Shown piece after piece: positions 1 through 9,566 of a stretch of 64,000 nt of DNA. The position numbers and the translations under genes are program-made. The notes below the pieces were generated by a model that was given only the letters and a program-made list of their open reading frames with translations, was not told the DNA's origin and did not search any database. Origin of the DNA: Dyella_B sp036746095. GTDB taxonomy: Bacteria; Pseudomonadota; Gammaproteobacteria; Xanthomonadales; Rhodanobacteraceae. The DNA is taken from assembly GCF_036746095.1 (NCBI RefSeq), contig NZ_DAIOEU010000014.1, forward strand, positions 1 to 64,000, read 5' to 3'. The number at the start of each line of letters is the position of its first letter. The first letter of the stretch is position 1.

Positions 1-2
1 CG

Positions 3-3000
3 CGCCTGCTGCAGGCGATCGTGGCGCAGCCGCACCGCGCCGTCGGCGAGCTGGATATGCTGGGCGACGCCGCGCGCCAGCAACTGCTCCATGGCTTCAA
101 CGACACCGCCAAGATCTATCCGAACGTGCGCTCCGGCATGCACACGCTGCAGCAGCTGTTCGAAGCGCAAGCCGCGCGAACGCCGGAGCACATCGCGGTG
201 ATCTACGAGGGTGTGTCATTGAGCTATGCCGAACTCAACGCGCAGGCGAACCGCCTTGCGCGGCATCTGCGCACATTGGGCGTGGAGCCGGACAGCCTGG
301 TTGGCGTGTGCATGGAGCGTTCGCTGGACATGATCGTGGGTCTGTACGGCATCCTGAAGGCGGGTGGCGCGTATGTGCCGTTGGAACCAGGCTACCCGGC
401 CGACCGCCTTGCCACGATCGTGGCGGACGCCAAGCTTGCCGTGGTGCTGACCCAACAGCACGTGCGCGAACGAGTGCCGCAGGTGCCGGGCGTGCAGGTA
501 TTGTCGCTGGACGGCGAGGCGGCCTCGCTTTCGCATTACGCCACGGACGATCTCGATCATCACGTGCAGCCGCATCACCTGGCCTACGTGATCTACACCT
601 CCGGTTCCACCGGCAAGCCCAAGGGCGTCGGTATCGATCAACAAGGCATCGTCAATCGCCTGCAATGGATGCAGGATGCCTATCCGTTGACCGCATCGGA
701 TCGCGTGCTGCAGAAAACGCCTTTCAGTTTCGACGTGTCCGTGTGGGAATTTTTCTGGCCGCTGCTGGAAGGCGCCACGCTGGTGGTGGCGCGCCCGGGC
801 GGCCATCAGGAGGTGGCGTACCTGGCAGAGCTGATCGATGCGCAATCGATCACCACGCTGCATTTCGTGCCACCCATGCTCGACGTGTTCCTGCACGAAG
901 CCGGCGAATGCGGGCGCTCGCTGCGCCAGGTGATGTGCAGCGGGCAGGCTCTGCCGCTGGAATTGCAGCAGCGTTTCTTCGCCAAGTGGCAGCACGTGGC
1001 ACTGCACAACCTGTATGGCCCGACCGAGGCAGCGGTGGACGTTACCGCCTGGACCTGCCGCAACGATGCCGCGTTGAGTTGCGTACCGATCGGGCGGCCG
1101 ATTGCGAACATCCAGATCCATATCCTGGACAACGCACTCAACCCGGTTCCGGTGGGCGTGGTCGGCCATCTCTACATTGCCGGCGTGGGCCTGGCGCGCG
1201 GCTACATCCACCAGCCCGCACTGACCGCGCAGGCGTTCATCCCCAATCCGTTCAGTGCCGAGCCCGGCGCGCGCATGTACCGCTCCGGCGACCTGGCGCG
1301 CTATCTGCCGGATGGCAGCATCGAGTACCTGGGGCGCAGCGACCATCAGGTAAAAATCCGCGGCCTGCGCATCGAACTGGGCGAAATCGAAGCCACGCTG
1401 GCCGCGGTGCAGGGCGTGCGCGACGCGGTGGTGCTGTCACGGACGGACGAGCGCAACATCGCGCACCTGGTTGCCTACCTGGTGGCGCACGATGCACAAG
1501 CCTTGCCGGATGAAGCGCAACTGCGCGCGCTGCTGGCGAGCAAGCTGCCCGACTACATGGTGCCGGGCCATATCGTGATGCTCGATGCGATGCCGTTGAC
1601 GGCCAACGGCAAGGTCGACCGCAAGGCGTTGCCGGCGCCTGATCTCATGCAAAGCGACAAGCCTTACATCGCCCCGCGCACGCCGGACGAAGAGCGGATG
1701 GCAACCATCTGGATGGACTTGCTCAAGCTGGACCAGGTCGGCATCCACGACGATTTCTTCGAGCTGGGCGGCCATTCGCTGCTGGCCACGCAACTGGCGT
1801 CGCGCATTGCCGCGGTGTTCAAGGTGCGCGTATCACTGCATGAGATTTTCGATGCGCCGACCTTGCTCGAGATGGTCCGGCATGTGGCGCCCGCCAATAC
1901 GAAAGACGACACGCCGCCACAAACACCGGCGCCCGCGGGCGAGGCCTTTGCGCTGTCGTTCGCGCAACAGCGGTTGTGGCTGCTGGATCAGTTCGAAGGC
2001 CGCAACGCCGCCTACAACATGCCGGTGACGCTCAGGCTGCAAGGCGAACTGCATCGCGACGCCCTGCAGCGTGCACTCAACGACGTAGTGCAGCGGCATG
2101 ACGTGCTGCGCGCCTGCTTCGAAGGCGTGGATGGCATGCCGGTGCAGCGCATCCTGTCGCGCATGGCATGGCCGCTGGCCTATCACGACCTGCGTGACCT
2201 GGCGCCACCCGCACGTGAGGCCAGGGCGAAGGAACTGATCGTCGACGAAACGCGCGTACCGTTCGATCTGCAAACCCCGCCGCTGGTGCGCGGCGCGCTG
2301 GTGCAATGCGATGCGCATGAACACCTCTTGCTGCTGACCATGCATCACATCGTGTCGGACGGCTGGTCGATGGGAATCATGATGCGGGAAGTCGCGGCGT
2401 TCTATGCGCACCATGCGCGCGGCGTGCCGCTGGCCTTGCCGGACCTGCCCATGCGCTACGTCGATTTCGCCAGCTGGCAGCGGCAGTGGCTGAGCGGGGA
2501 CGTGCTGGCGCAGCAGCTGGCGTATTGGAAGCGGCAATTGGCAGGCAGCCCTTCCTTGCTGACTTTGCCAACGGACCGTCCGCGCCCGCCGGTGCAAGGC
2601 CGTGATGGCGCGTCGCTGCTGTTCGCGGTACCGGCGCCACTGAGCGAAAAACTGAAGGCATTGAGCCGGCAATCCCACGCCAGCCTGTTCATGACCTTGT
2701 GCGCCGCGTTCAATGTGCTGTTGGCGCGTTATGCGGGGCAGGCGGACATCTGCATCGGCACGCCCATCGCCAACCGCAACCATGGCGACATCGAAGGCCT
2801 GATCGGCTTTTTCGTCAACACGCTGGTGCTGCGCACGCAGGTGGACCTGACGCAGGATTTCCACACGCTGCTGCAGCAGGTGCGACAGCACACGCTGGAT
2901 GCGTATGCGCACCAGGACGTGCCGTTCGAGCATCTGGTGGACGCACTGCAACCGGAACGGCACGCGAGCTATTCGCCGCTGTTCCAGGTGATGCTGGTGC

Positions 3001-6000
3001 TGCAGAACGCGCCCATGGGCGAGCTGGCGCTGCCGGGGCTGTCCATACAATTGCTGGATCACGAAAGCGTGACCAGCAAGTTCGACCTGACGCTGAGCCT
3101 GATGGAGGGCAGGGATGGCCTGAAGGGCCATCTGGAATACAGCACCGACCTGTTCGAACGGCACACGATGGCGCGCATGGCTGATCACTTCACGCGCCTG
3201 TTGCAGGCGATCGTGGCCGAACCGCGCTGCGCCGTCGGCAAGCTGGCGATGCTGAGCGAGGCCGAGCGCCATCATCAGCTTCGCACGCTCAATGACACCG
3301 CCACGGCGTATCCCGCGCAACCGCAGACCCTGCACGAATGCTTCGAAGCGCAAGCCGCGAGCACACCGCAGGAAGTCGCGGTGATGTATGAGGATCTATC
3401 GCTGAGCTATACGCAACTCAACGCGCGCGCCAACCGCCTTGCGCAACATCTGCGCGTGCTTGGCGCCGGCCCTGGCGAGTTGGTCGGCTTGTGCATGGAA
3501 CGCGGCGTCGAGATGATCGTCGCGCTGCTCGGCATCCTCAAGGCCGGCGCTGCCTACGTGCCGCTCGATCCATCGTATCCGCCGGAGCGGCTGGCGATGA
3601 TCCTGGACGATGCCGCGCCTGCGGCGGTGCTGACGTTGCAGCACGTGCGCGAACGTGTACCGATGTTGCCGGATGTGCCGGTGTTCTGCCTGGATGACGA
3701 CGCCGGCGTGCTGTGCGATTACACGGACGACCCGGTGCCCAACCACACGCAGCCACAGCACACGGCCTACGTGATCTACACCTCCGGCTCTACCGGCAAG
3801 CCCAAGGGCGTATTGGTGCCGCACCGTTCGCTGCTCAACTATGCCTGGCATTGCGTGCGCGAATACCTGCGCGATGACATCGCCGGCGCGGTGGTGAGTT
3901 CGCCGCTCGGTTTCGACGCCACCGTCACCACCTTGTTGCCGCCGTTGCTGGTGGGCAAGCCGATCGTGCTGCTGCCGGACGACGAGCGTACGCTGCCGCA
4001 ACTGTCGGCGCGCCTGTTCACGCCGGGCGCGCCATGGCTGTTCAAGATCACGCCGGCGCACCTGGAAGCCTTGTCTTATCTCAATGAAGCCGTGGCGGTA
4101 GATGAAACGGGCATGCCGGGCGCAGCCGCGCATGGCATCGTGGTGGGTGGCGAGCAGCTTACGCTGTCCACCTTGCGCCGCTGGAAAGGCAAGCTGTTGC
4201 CGTCGGCGACCTTCGTCAACGAATACGGCCCTACCGAAACCACGGTGGGCTGCTGTGTGTGGTGTCTGTCGGATGCAGCGGTGCTGGACACGCTCGATGG
4301 CACGGCGGCGCCGATCGGGCGCGCGATCGGCAACACGCAGTTGTACGTGCTGGGCGAGTGTATGCAGCTGCAGCCGCTGGGCAGCGTGGGCGAGCTGTAT
4401 ATCGGTGGCGCAGGCGTGGCGACAGGTTATCTGCGGCGCACGGAGTTGACGGAAGCGCGCTTCGTGCCCGATCCGTTCAGTGGGGTTGCGGGTGCGCGCC
4501 TGTATCGCACCGGCGACCTGGTGCGCTATCGCACGGACGGCGAGCTGGAGTTCCTGGGCCGTTGCGACGATCAGGTGAAACTGCGCGGCTTCCGCATCGA
4601 GCTGGGCGAAATCGAACAGCAATTGTCGGCGCTGCCAGACGTGCAAGCGGCCGCGGTGACGTTGCGCGAAGACGCATCCGGCGAGAAACGGCTGGTTGCT
4701 TATGTGGTGCCCGTGCAGGAGCGCGCGCAGGACGATGCCGCGATCGTGGCGGCCTGTCGCACGGGCCTGTCGCAGCGCTTGCCGGAATACATGGTGCCCA
4801 GTGCTTTCGTCGTACTGGACGCTTTGCCGCTGACCGTGAACGGCAAAGTGGACCGCAAGGCGCTGCCAGCGCCGGATCCCACGCAGACGCATAGCGACAG
4901 CAACTACGTTGCGCCGCGCACGCCGACCGAGCAGGTCATGGCGGAGATCTGGGCGGATGTGCTCGGCGTCGGCAAGGTCGGCGTGTTCGATGATTTCTTC
5001 GACCTGGGTGGGCAATCGCTGCTGGCTACGCAGATGATGTCGCGCATCAAACGCACCCTGCGCGTGGAGCTGCCGCTGCGCGCCGTGTTCGAAGCGCCGA
5101 CCGTCGCGGCATTGGCGGCAAAGATCGAGCATATCGATATCGGTGCTGCACCTTTTGCGCCGTCAAGCCAGCGTGCTTCATCAAACCTGGTACCGATCAG
5201 GAAAGACGGGGATTTGACGCCGCTGTTCCTGGTTCACCCCATCGGCGGCGAAGTGCAGTACGCGGTGGATCTGGCGCGGCACCTGGATGCGAACCAGCCC
5301 GTGTATGCGCTGGCGGCCAACGGTGTTGCCGTGGGAGAAACGCCGCACGAGAGCATCCGTGCGATGGCGGCGTGCTATCTCAAGCAGATACGCCAGGTGC
5401 AGGCATCCGGCCCGTACAAGCTGGGCGGCTGGTCGCTGGGCGGCATGATCGCCTATGACATGGCGCAGCAATTGCGCAACGACGGGGAAAGCGTGCGCTT
5501 CGTCGGCCTGGTCGATACCGGCAGCAGCCGTTCGCTGCGCGCGCAACGGCATGCGGAGCATGTCTTCGCAGAGCGCATCTTCGAACTCGATGCCTGCAGC
5601 GCCTTGCTGCATTGGCTGGTCGACCTGCATCCGGACATTGCCGATGCGCGGCAGCATGCCGCCTACGACGAGTTGATGGCGCTGATGGAGCGCAAGGACG
5701 TCGACGCGATGATCGCGACCTGCCAGCGCGAATCGCTGTTGCCGTCGCACCTGGACATGGCGCTGGTGCGGCGGATGCTGGCCGTCTACCAGGCCGGCGC
5801 CAACGCCGCCGAAGCATACGAAGCGCAGGCGGTGGACGTGCCGGTGACTTATTTCGCCGCGGAGCGCGACGAGGGCGAGGATCTCACCTCGGGTTGGCAG
5901 GACCTGCTCGGGCCACGGCTGGACGTGGTGCGAATTGGCGGCAGCCATCACTCGATCGTGAAACCACCGCACATCGAAAAACTAGCGCGCGAAATTACAC

Positions 6001-6047
6001 GCAGGATCAGAAGCCATTCGCCGAGCGGCGAACTGTCGCTGGCATGA
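3..6047 (+). CDS. Non-ribosomal peptide synthetase, C-terminal two modules plus thioesterase (5' truncated by window)
   Basis: The frame is open from base 3, so the gene starts upstream. Order seen: tail of a condensation domain (to about 110), adenylation A1 (about 150-1640; YTSGSTGKPKG, NGKVDRK), carrier with LGGHSLL near 1770, a full condensation domain (SFAQQRLWLLDQ; intact HHIVSDG near 2343), A2 (about 3330-4870), carrier with LGGQSLL near 5010, and a terminal thioesterase (GWSLGG near 5430, GGSHH near 5940). Reading the ten specificity positions by eye gives D-V-W-H-M-S-L-V-D-K for A1 (serine type) and D-A-T-K-V-G-E-V-G-K for A2 (asparagine type). No epimerase or methyltransferase domain is visible. 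This is the final enzyme of an assembly line whose product is released by the TE. A P450 and a MATE exporter follow in the same direction and probably tailor and export the product. Confidence 0.97.
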   Translation, partial: RLLQAIVAQPHRAVGELDMLGDAARQQLLHGFNDTAKIYPNVRSGMHTLQQLFEAQAARTPEHIAVIYEGVSLSYAELNAQANRLARHLRTLGVEPDSLVGVCMERSLDMIVGLYGILKAGGAYVPLEPGYPADRLATIVADAKLAVVLTQQHVRERVPQVPGVQVLSLDGEAASLSHYATDDLDHHVQPHHLAYVIYTSGSTGKPKGVGIDQQGIVNRLQWMQDAYPLTASDRVLQKTPFSFDVSVWEFFWPLLEGATLVVARPGGHQEVAYLAELIDAQSITTLHFVPPMLDVFLHEAGECGRSLRQVMCSGQALPLELQQRFFAKWQHVALHNLYGPTEAAVDVTAWTCRNDAALSCVPIGRPIANIQIHILDNALNPVPVGVVGHLYIAGVGLARGYIHQPALTAQAFIPNPFSAEPGARMYRSGDLARYLPDGSIEYLGRSDHQVKIRGLRIELGEIEATLAAVQGVRDAVVLSRTDERNIAHLVAYLVAHDAQALPDEAQLRALLASKLPDYMVPGHIVMLDAMPLTANGKVDRKALPAPDLMQSDKPYIAPRTPDEERMATIWMDLLKLDQVGIHDDFFELGGHSLLATQLASRIAAVFKVRVSLHEIFDAPTLLEMVRHVAPANTKDDTPPQTPAPAGEAFALSFAQQRLWLLDQFEGRNAAYNMPVTLRLQGELHRDALQRALNDVVQRHDVLRACFEGVDGMPVQRILSRMAWPLAYHDLRDLAPPAREARAKELIVDETRVPFDLQTPPLVRGALVQCDAHEHLLLLTMHHIVSDGWSMGIMMREVAAFYAHHARGVPLALPDLPMRYVDFASWQRQWLSGDVLAQQLAYWKRQLAGSPSLLTLPTDRPRPPVQGRDGASLLFAVPAPLSEKLKALSRQSHASLFMTLCAAFNVLLARYAGQADICIGTPIANRNHGDIEGLIGFFVNTLVLRTQVDLTQDFHTLLQQVRQHTLDAYAHQDVPFEHLVDALQPERHASYSPLFQVMLVLQNAPMGELALPGLSIQLLDHESVTSKFDLTLSLMEGRDGLKGHLEYSTDLFERHTMARMADHFTRLLQAIVAEPRCAVGKLAMLSEAERHHQLRTLNDTATAYPAQPQTLHECFEAQAASTPQEVAVMYEDLSLSYTQLNARANRLAQHLRVLGAGPGELVGLCMERGVEMIVALLGILKAGAAYVPLDPSYPPERLAMILDDAAPAAVLTLQHVRERVPMLPDVPVFCLDDDAGVLCDYTDDPVPNHTQPQHTAYVIYTSGSTGKPKGVLVPHRSLLNYAWHCVREYLRDDIAGAVVSSPLGFDATVTTLLPPLLVGKPIVLLPDDERTLPQLSARLFTPGAPWLFKITPAHLEALSYLNEAVAVDETGMPGAAAHGIVVGGEQLTLSTLRRWKGKLLPSATFVNEYGPTETTVGCCVWCLSDAAVLDTLDGTAAPIGRAIGNTQLYVLGECMQLQPLGSVGELYIGGAGVATGYLRRTELTEARFVPDPFSGVAGARLYRTGDLVRYRTDGELEFLGRCDDQVKLRGFRIELGEIEQQLSALPDVQAAAVTLREDASGEKRLVAYVVPVQERAQDDAAIVAACRTGLSQRLPEYMVPSAFVVLDALPLTVNGKVDRKALPAPDPTQTHSDSNYVAPRTPTEQVMAEIWADVLGVGKVGVFDDFFDLGGQSLLATQMMSRIKRTLRVELPLRAVFEAPTVAALAAKIEHIDIGAAPFAPSSQRASSNLVPIRKDGDLTPLFLVHPIGGEVQYAVDLARHLDANQPVYALAANGVAVGETPHESIRAMAACYLKQIRQVQASGPYKLGGWSLGGMIAYDMAQQLRNDGESVRFVGLVDTGSSRSLRAQRHAEHVFAERIFELDACSALLHWLVDLHPDIADARQHAAYDELMALMERKDVDAMIATCQRESLLPSHLDMALVRRMLAVYQAGANAAEAYEAQAVDVPVTYFAAERDEGEDLTSGWQDLLGPRLDVVRIGGSHHSIVKPPHIEKLAREITRRIRSHSPSGELSLA

Positions 6048-6111
6048 CGTGGCGCATCTTGGACATGCATAGAGCTTGGCTGTTTCACATTTGCCTGGAA
6101 GGAAAGCCATC

Positions 6112-7587
6112 ATGAATTCGACCATCGAAGCTTCAGCATTGAACGAGCAAGCCATCAGCGAGCTGAAATACGCGCGCATGATGGCGGACCTTCCCGGCCC
6201 GAAAGGCCTGCCGCTGGTGGGGAACGCGCTGAGCATGACCGGGCGCCAATGGCACCTGACGCTGGCCAAGTGGATCCGCGAGTTCGGGCCGATGTTCAAG
6301 GTGCGCGTGCCGGGCGGCGCCATGGTCGTCATCGCCGACCGCGCCACTGCCGGCACGATGCTGCGCGAACGTCCCGAACAATTCCGCCGCACCGGCGGCC
6401 TCAAGACCGTCATGAACGAACTGAACATCAGCGGCGTGTTCACCGCTGAAGGCGACGATTGGCGGCGGCAACGCAAGCTGGTGATGGGCGGCCTCAATGC
6501 GGAAGTGATCCGCAACTTCTTTCCCAAAATGTCGGCCATGGCCGAACGCATGCTGCTGCGCTGGAAAACCACGCTGGCGGAAGGCCGGCAGGTGGACCTG
6601 CGCCGCGACCTGAAGGCGTTTGCGCTGGACGTCACCGTGGGCCTGGCAATGGGGCACGACCTGGATGTAGTCAACCATGACGGCAGCCCGTTGCAGCATG
6701 ACGTCGACAACATGTTTCAACGCCTGGGCGCGCGCAGCTTTGCGCTGTTCCCGTATTGGCGGCACTTCAAGCTGCCGGCCGACCGGGAAGTCGACCAATC
6801 CGCGGAGAACATCGAGCAGGCCGTGATCGGCTTCATCCGCAACACGCGCGAACGCATGGCGCTGCAACCGGAGTTGCGCGAAAAGCCCACCAACATGCTG
6901 GAGGCGATGATTGCGGCGAGCGACGATCCCGACTCCGACTTTACCGACCAGGACCTGATCAGCAACGCCATCCTCAGCGTGATCGGCGGCGAGGACACTA
7001 CCGCCAATTCCATGGCATGGATGATCAACCTGCTGGCCCAAAACCCCGCAGCCGCCGCGGCGGCAACCGCGGAAGCCGATGCGGTGCTGGGCGACGAACC
7101 ATTGGTGCGCGACTGGGAGCTGATGAAGCAGTTCGCCTATATCGATGCGGCGCACAGCGAAACGCAGCGCTTGCGCACGGTGGCTCCGTTCATCGGCATC
7201 GTCTCCAACGCCGATTGCGTGGTGGCCGATACGTTCTTTCCAAAAAACACCGCGTTCGTCGTTTCAACCACGGCGGAAGGTTTGGATGAAGCGCAGTTTC
7301 CCGACAACGACAGCTTCCAGCCGGAGCGCTGGATTTTCGATCATCGCCCGCAGAAGGAAGAAAACCCCGTACGCAAACTCCTGCCGTTCGGCGACGGCCC
7401 GCGCGTGTGTCCCGGCCGCTTCCTCGCCATGACGGAAATCAAGCTGGTGATCTCGATGCTGCTGCACAACTTCGAACTGGAATTCGACACAAATGCGCCG
7501 CCGATCCAGCAGGTGATGAATTTCTTCATGGGCCCGAGCACGGTGCCGGTGAAGCTCAAGCTGCGCAGCGTGGCGGGCCAACGCTGA
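6112..7587 (+). CDS. Cytochrome P450
   Basis: A 491-residue haem monooxygenase. The I-helix motif GGEDTTA (near 6987), the ExxR motif ETQR (near 7159) and the haem-cysteine loop FGDGPRVCPGR (near 7386) are all intact. ATG at 6112, preceded by a GGAAGGAAA-type ribosome site, is preferred to the in-frame codon further upstream, which lies just after the synthetase stop. The gene begins 64 bases after the NRPS and its stop overlaps the start of the MATE gene, so it probably hydroxylates or cross-links the NRPS product or a carrier-bound amino acid. The overall sequence resembles bacterial P450s with a eukaryote-like layout. The redox partner is not encoded here. The substrate cannot be read from the sequence. 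Confidence 0.95.
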   Translation: MNSTIEASALNEQAISELKYARMMADLPGPKGLPLVGNALSMTGRQWHLTLAKWIREFGPMFKVRVPGGAMVVIADRATAGTMLRERPEQFRRTGGLKTVMNELNISGVFTAEGDDWRRQRKLVMGGLNAEVIRNFFPKMSAMAERMLLRWKTTLAEGRQVDLRRDLKAFALDVTVGLAMGHDLDVVNHDGSPLQHDVDNMFQRLGARSFALFPYWRHFKLPADREVDQSAENIEQAVIGFIRNTRERMALQPELREKPTNMLEAMIAASDDPDSDFTDQDLISNAILSVIGGEDTTANSMAWMINLLAQNPAAAAAATAEADAVLGDEPLVRDWELMKQFAYIDAAHSETQRLRTVAPFIGIVSNADCVVADTFFPKNTAFVVSTTAEGLDEAQFPDNDSFQPERWIFDHRPQKEENPVRKLLPFGDGPRVCPGRFLAMTEIKLVISMLLHNFELEFDTNAPPIQQVMNFFMGPSTVPVKLKLRSVAGQR

Positions 7588-9011
7588 TGAGCGACCCATC
7601 GCTCGACAAGGAAGATATTGGCCATGCGAGCCTGGACTTGGGGATCGCCAAGCGTGTCTTGAATGTTTCGCTGCCGCTGATGGGTTCGATGGTGGGCAGC
7701 CTGCTGATGTTGTTCATCGACCGCGTTTGCCTGGCGCGCTATTCCAACGACACCCTGATCGCGTCGGGGCCAGCGATCTACACCGCCTCGGCGATCACCG
7801 GCTTCTTTCTCGCCGTGGTGGGGTTTTCACGCTCGTGCGTGGCGCAGGCATTCGGGCGGGCAGGGAAGGGCGAAGCCGCCTATCAAGGCGCGGTGGGCAT
7901 CTTCGTGGGCATGGCGCTGTCCGTCGTGCTGATGCTGTTGGCGCCGCTGATCGAGCGCATACCGTTTCTCAGCAACCGGCCGATCGCCATCACGTCTCTG
8001 GAATCGCAGTTCCTGTATTGGTCGGCGTTCTTCGGCGGCGTGATGACCTTCAACATCGCACTGTCGTCGTACTTCAACGGCATCGGCAAAACGCGCATTA
8101 CGCTTGTCGCCGGCCTGATCGGGCAGGCGGTAGACGCCGGCATGAACGTCGGGCTGGTGTTCGGCAAATTCGGCCTGCCGGAACTGGGCATGCGCGGCGC
8201 CGCCATCGGCACGCTGATCGGCGCACTGTCGATTTCGGTGTGCTACGTGTCCTTTATGCCGGGCGAGGTATGGCGCAACCTGAGCCACCTGGTTACCAGG
8301 CCTCAAGGATTTTTGCGCACCGACGTGCTGCCGCGCCTGAAAAAGGGCATGGTGCTGGGCACCACTGCCGGCATCGACAATTTCGGCAACGCGGTGTTCG
8401 TGTGGGTAATCGCCGTGCTGGGGTCGATCGCACTGGCCGCCAACAACATCAACCTCACCGTGAACTACATGGGCATCATCCCGGTGCTGGGCTTAGGCAT
8501 AGGCTGCAGCGTGCTATGCGGCAACGCCATCGGCGAAAACAACTACGCACTGATACCCAGGATCCTGCTGGTGACGCTGGTGCTGGAACTCACCTACATC
8601 GTGGTGATTTCGTTCTTCCAGATCGCCACCCCTGGCGCACTGCTAAGCCCCTTCGGCCTGGCCGACAAGCCGCAGGAAATCCAAAAGGCATCCATCGCCA
8701 CCGCCCGCGTGCTATGGACCTACTCGCTGGCCTTCGCCTTCTCCATGACCGGCGCGGCAGTACTGGAAAGCTTCGGCCTCACCCGCTTCCTGTTCGTTAC
8801 CCGCCTGGTGATGATGTGGCTCATCAGCATCCCCACCATCTACGCCATCACCACTACCCACGTTGGCAACCCCGGCATTCTTCCCACTTGCTGGGTGATT
8901 GGCTCGATGTTTGAGGCTGTGATTGGGGTGGCGTATTTCTTGCGGATTTTTTCTGCGATTCGGAAAAGGCAGAATGGGATTGTGTTGACGTATGCGGAGA
9001 GTCGGGGGTGA
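7587..9011 (+). CDS. MATE family multidrug/natural-product exporter
   Basis: A 474-residue integral membrane protein with about twelve hydrophobic segments and the look of the MATE (NorM/DinF) family: paired repeats beginning LPLMGSMVGSLLMLFIDRV and, in the second half, conserved Gly/Pro-rich helices. It would use an ion gradient to expel a compound through the inner membrane. The start ATG overlaps the P450 stop (ATGA), showing translational coupling, so export or self-protection against the NRPS product is the likely job. The last 20 residues (FSAIRKRQNGIVLTYAESRG) are encoded by DNA that is repeated, in degenerate form, at 13877-13935 (see findings). Confidence 0.93.
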   Translation: MSDPSLDKEDIGHASLDLGIAKRVLNVSLPLMGSMVGSLLMLFIDRVCLARYSNDTLIASGPAIYTASAITGFFLAVVGFSRSCVAQAFGRAGKGEAAYQGAVGIFVGMALSVVLMLLAPLIERIPFLSNRPIAITSLESQFLYWSAFFGGVMTFNIALSSYFNGIGKTRITLVAGLIGQAVDAGMNVGLVFGKFGLPELGMRGAAIGTLIGALSISVCYVSFMPGEVWRNLSHLVTRPQGFLRTDVLPRLKKGMVLGTTAGIDNFGNAVFVWVIAVLGSIALAANNINLTVNYMGIIPVLGLGIGCSVLCGNAIGENNYALIPRILLVTLVLELTYIVVISFFQIATPGALLSPFGLADKPQEIQKASIATARVLWTYSLAFAFSMTGAAVLESFGLTRFLFVTRLVMMWLISIPTIYAITTTHVGNPGILPTCWVIGSMFEAVIGVAYFLRIFSAIRKRQNGIVLTYAESRG

Positions 9012-9144
9012 TGGGGTGTTTGTGGTCGTAGAACCAGTTCAAACGATTGACGTTGCGCGTTGTCCGTGGACTCTGGGGAGAGCAGTACAGCAAGTCTCCA
9101 ATATGGCATAAGGGGCAGCTATCGTGAAGGTACTTCACGCCCAA

Positions 9145-9338
9145 TCTCAGCCAGGGTTGGTGAACACAGCCTGCGCTCGGGCATTGTCACCGAAGGTGGC
9201 CGCAAGGGTATTGCATCGCCAGCACTCATGGCGATGACCGGGTACCGGGTGAGGGGCAGTGTGATCGGATACTTCCAAGCTGGCGGCGTGCCCGCTAATC
9301 CGGCTGCCCGCATGCTGGATGATCGCCCTGCCTTATAA
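9145..9338 (+). pseudogene. Fossil C-terminus of a tyrosine recombinase/integrase
   Basis: The frame starting near 9145 reads ...GEHSLRSGIVTEGGRKGI, then ALMAMTGYRVRGSVIGYFQAG and NPAARMLDD. This is the usual end of plasmid/ICE-type site-specific integrases (HSLRAG...TGHRS...VIGYF). The HxLR box and the nucleophilic tyrosine (GYF) remain, but the catalytic histidine of TGHR is a tyrosine here (TGYR), and there is no N-terminal or core domain upstream. The frame is open back to 9060, but that upstream stretch shows no similarity I recognise. It marks a past integration event next to the NRPS operon. Confidence 0.7.
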
Positions 9339-9371
9339 ACCAGCGTAACCTATCGTGGCTGTGCTTGCGCT

Positions 9372-9557
9372 CTATGTTTTTTTTACGCGCCTGAAATGCA
9401 GAAGTACGAATAGCTGAGAGACGACTAACCAGAATACAAATAACTTCCTAGCTTGGTCATATTCGCTGTAAATAAAAACGATGATCGCGGTTATTGCCAC
9501 CGCCCATATAATCGCGAGTATTTCTAGAAAGAGAATTCGTTTTAGTGTGGAGAGCAT
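9372..9557 (-). CDS. Small two-helix membrane protein downstream of RHS gene
   Basis: A 61-residue protein with two predicted membrane helices (about residues 10-30 and 39-55) separated by a short charged loop (YSEYDQARK) and a basic C-terminus (RRVKKT). The start ATG at 9557 lies only 9 bases after the RHS-core gene stop, so the two are probably one transcript. The family is not recognised. Its position suggests an immunity or accessory protein for the RHS product, but that is inference. Base composition here is clearly more AT-rich than in the neighbouring NRPS operon. Confidence 0.55.
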   Translation of the reverse strand: MLSTLKRILFLEILAIIWAVAITAIIVFIYSEYDQARKLFVFWLVVSQLFVLLHFRRVKKT

Positions 9558-9566
9558 GAGGCGGAT

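Noticed and set aside
1833..5132. Long minus-strand frames (506 and 578 codons) opposite the NRPS
   Set aside because: They mirror the GC-rich coding strand, are His/Arg/Gln-rich with no motif, and the plus strand carries clear NRPS domains throughout.
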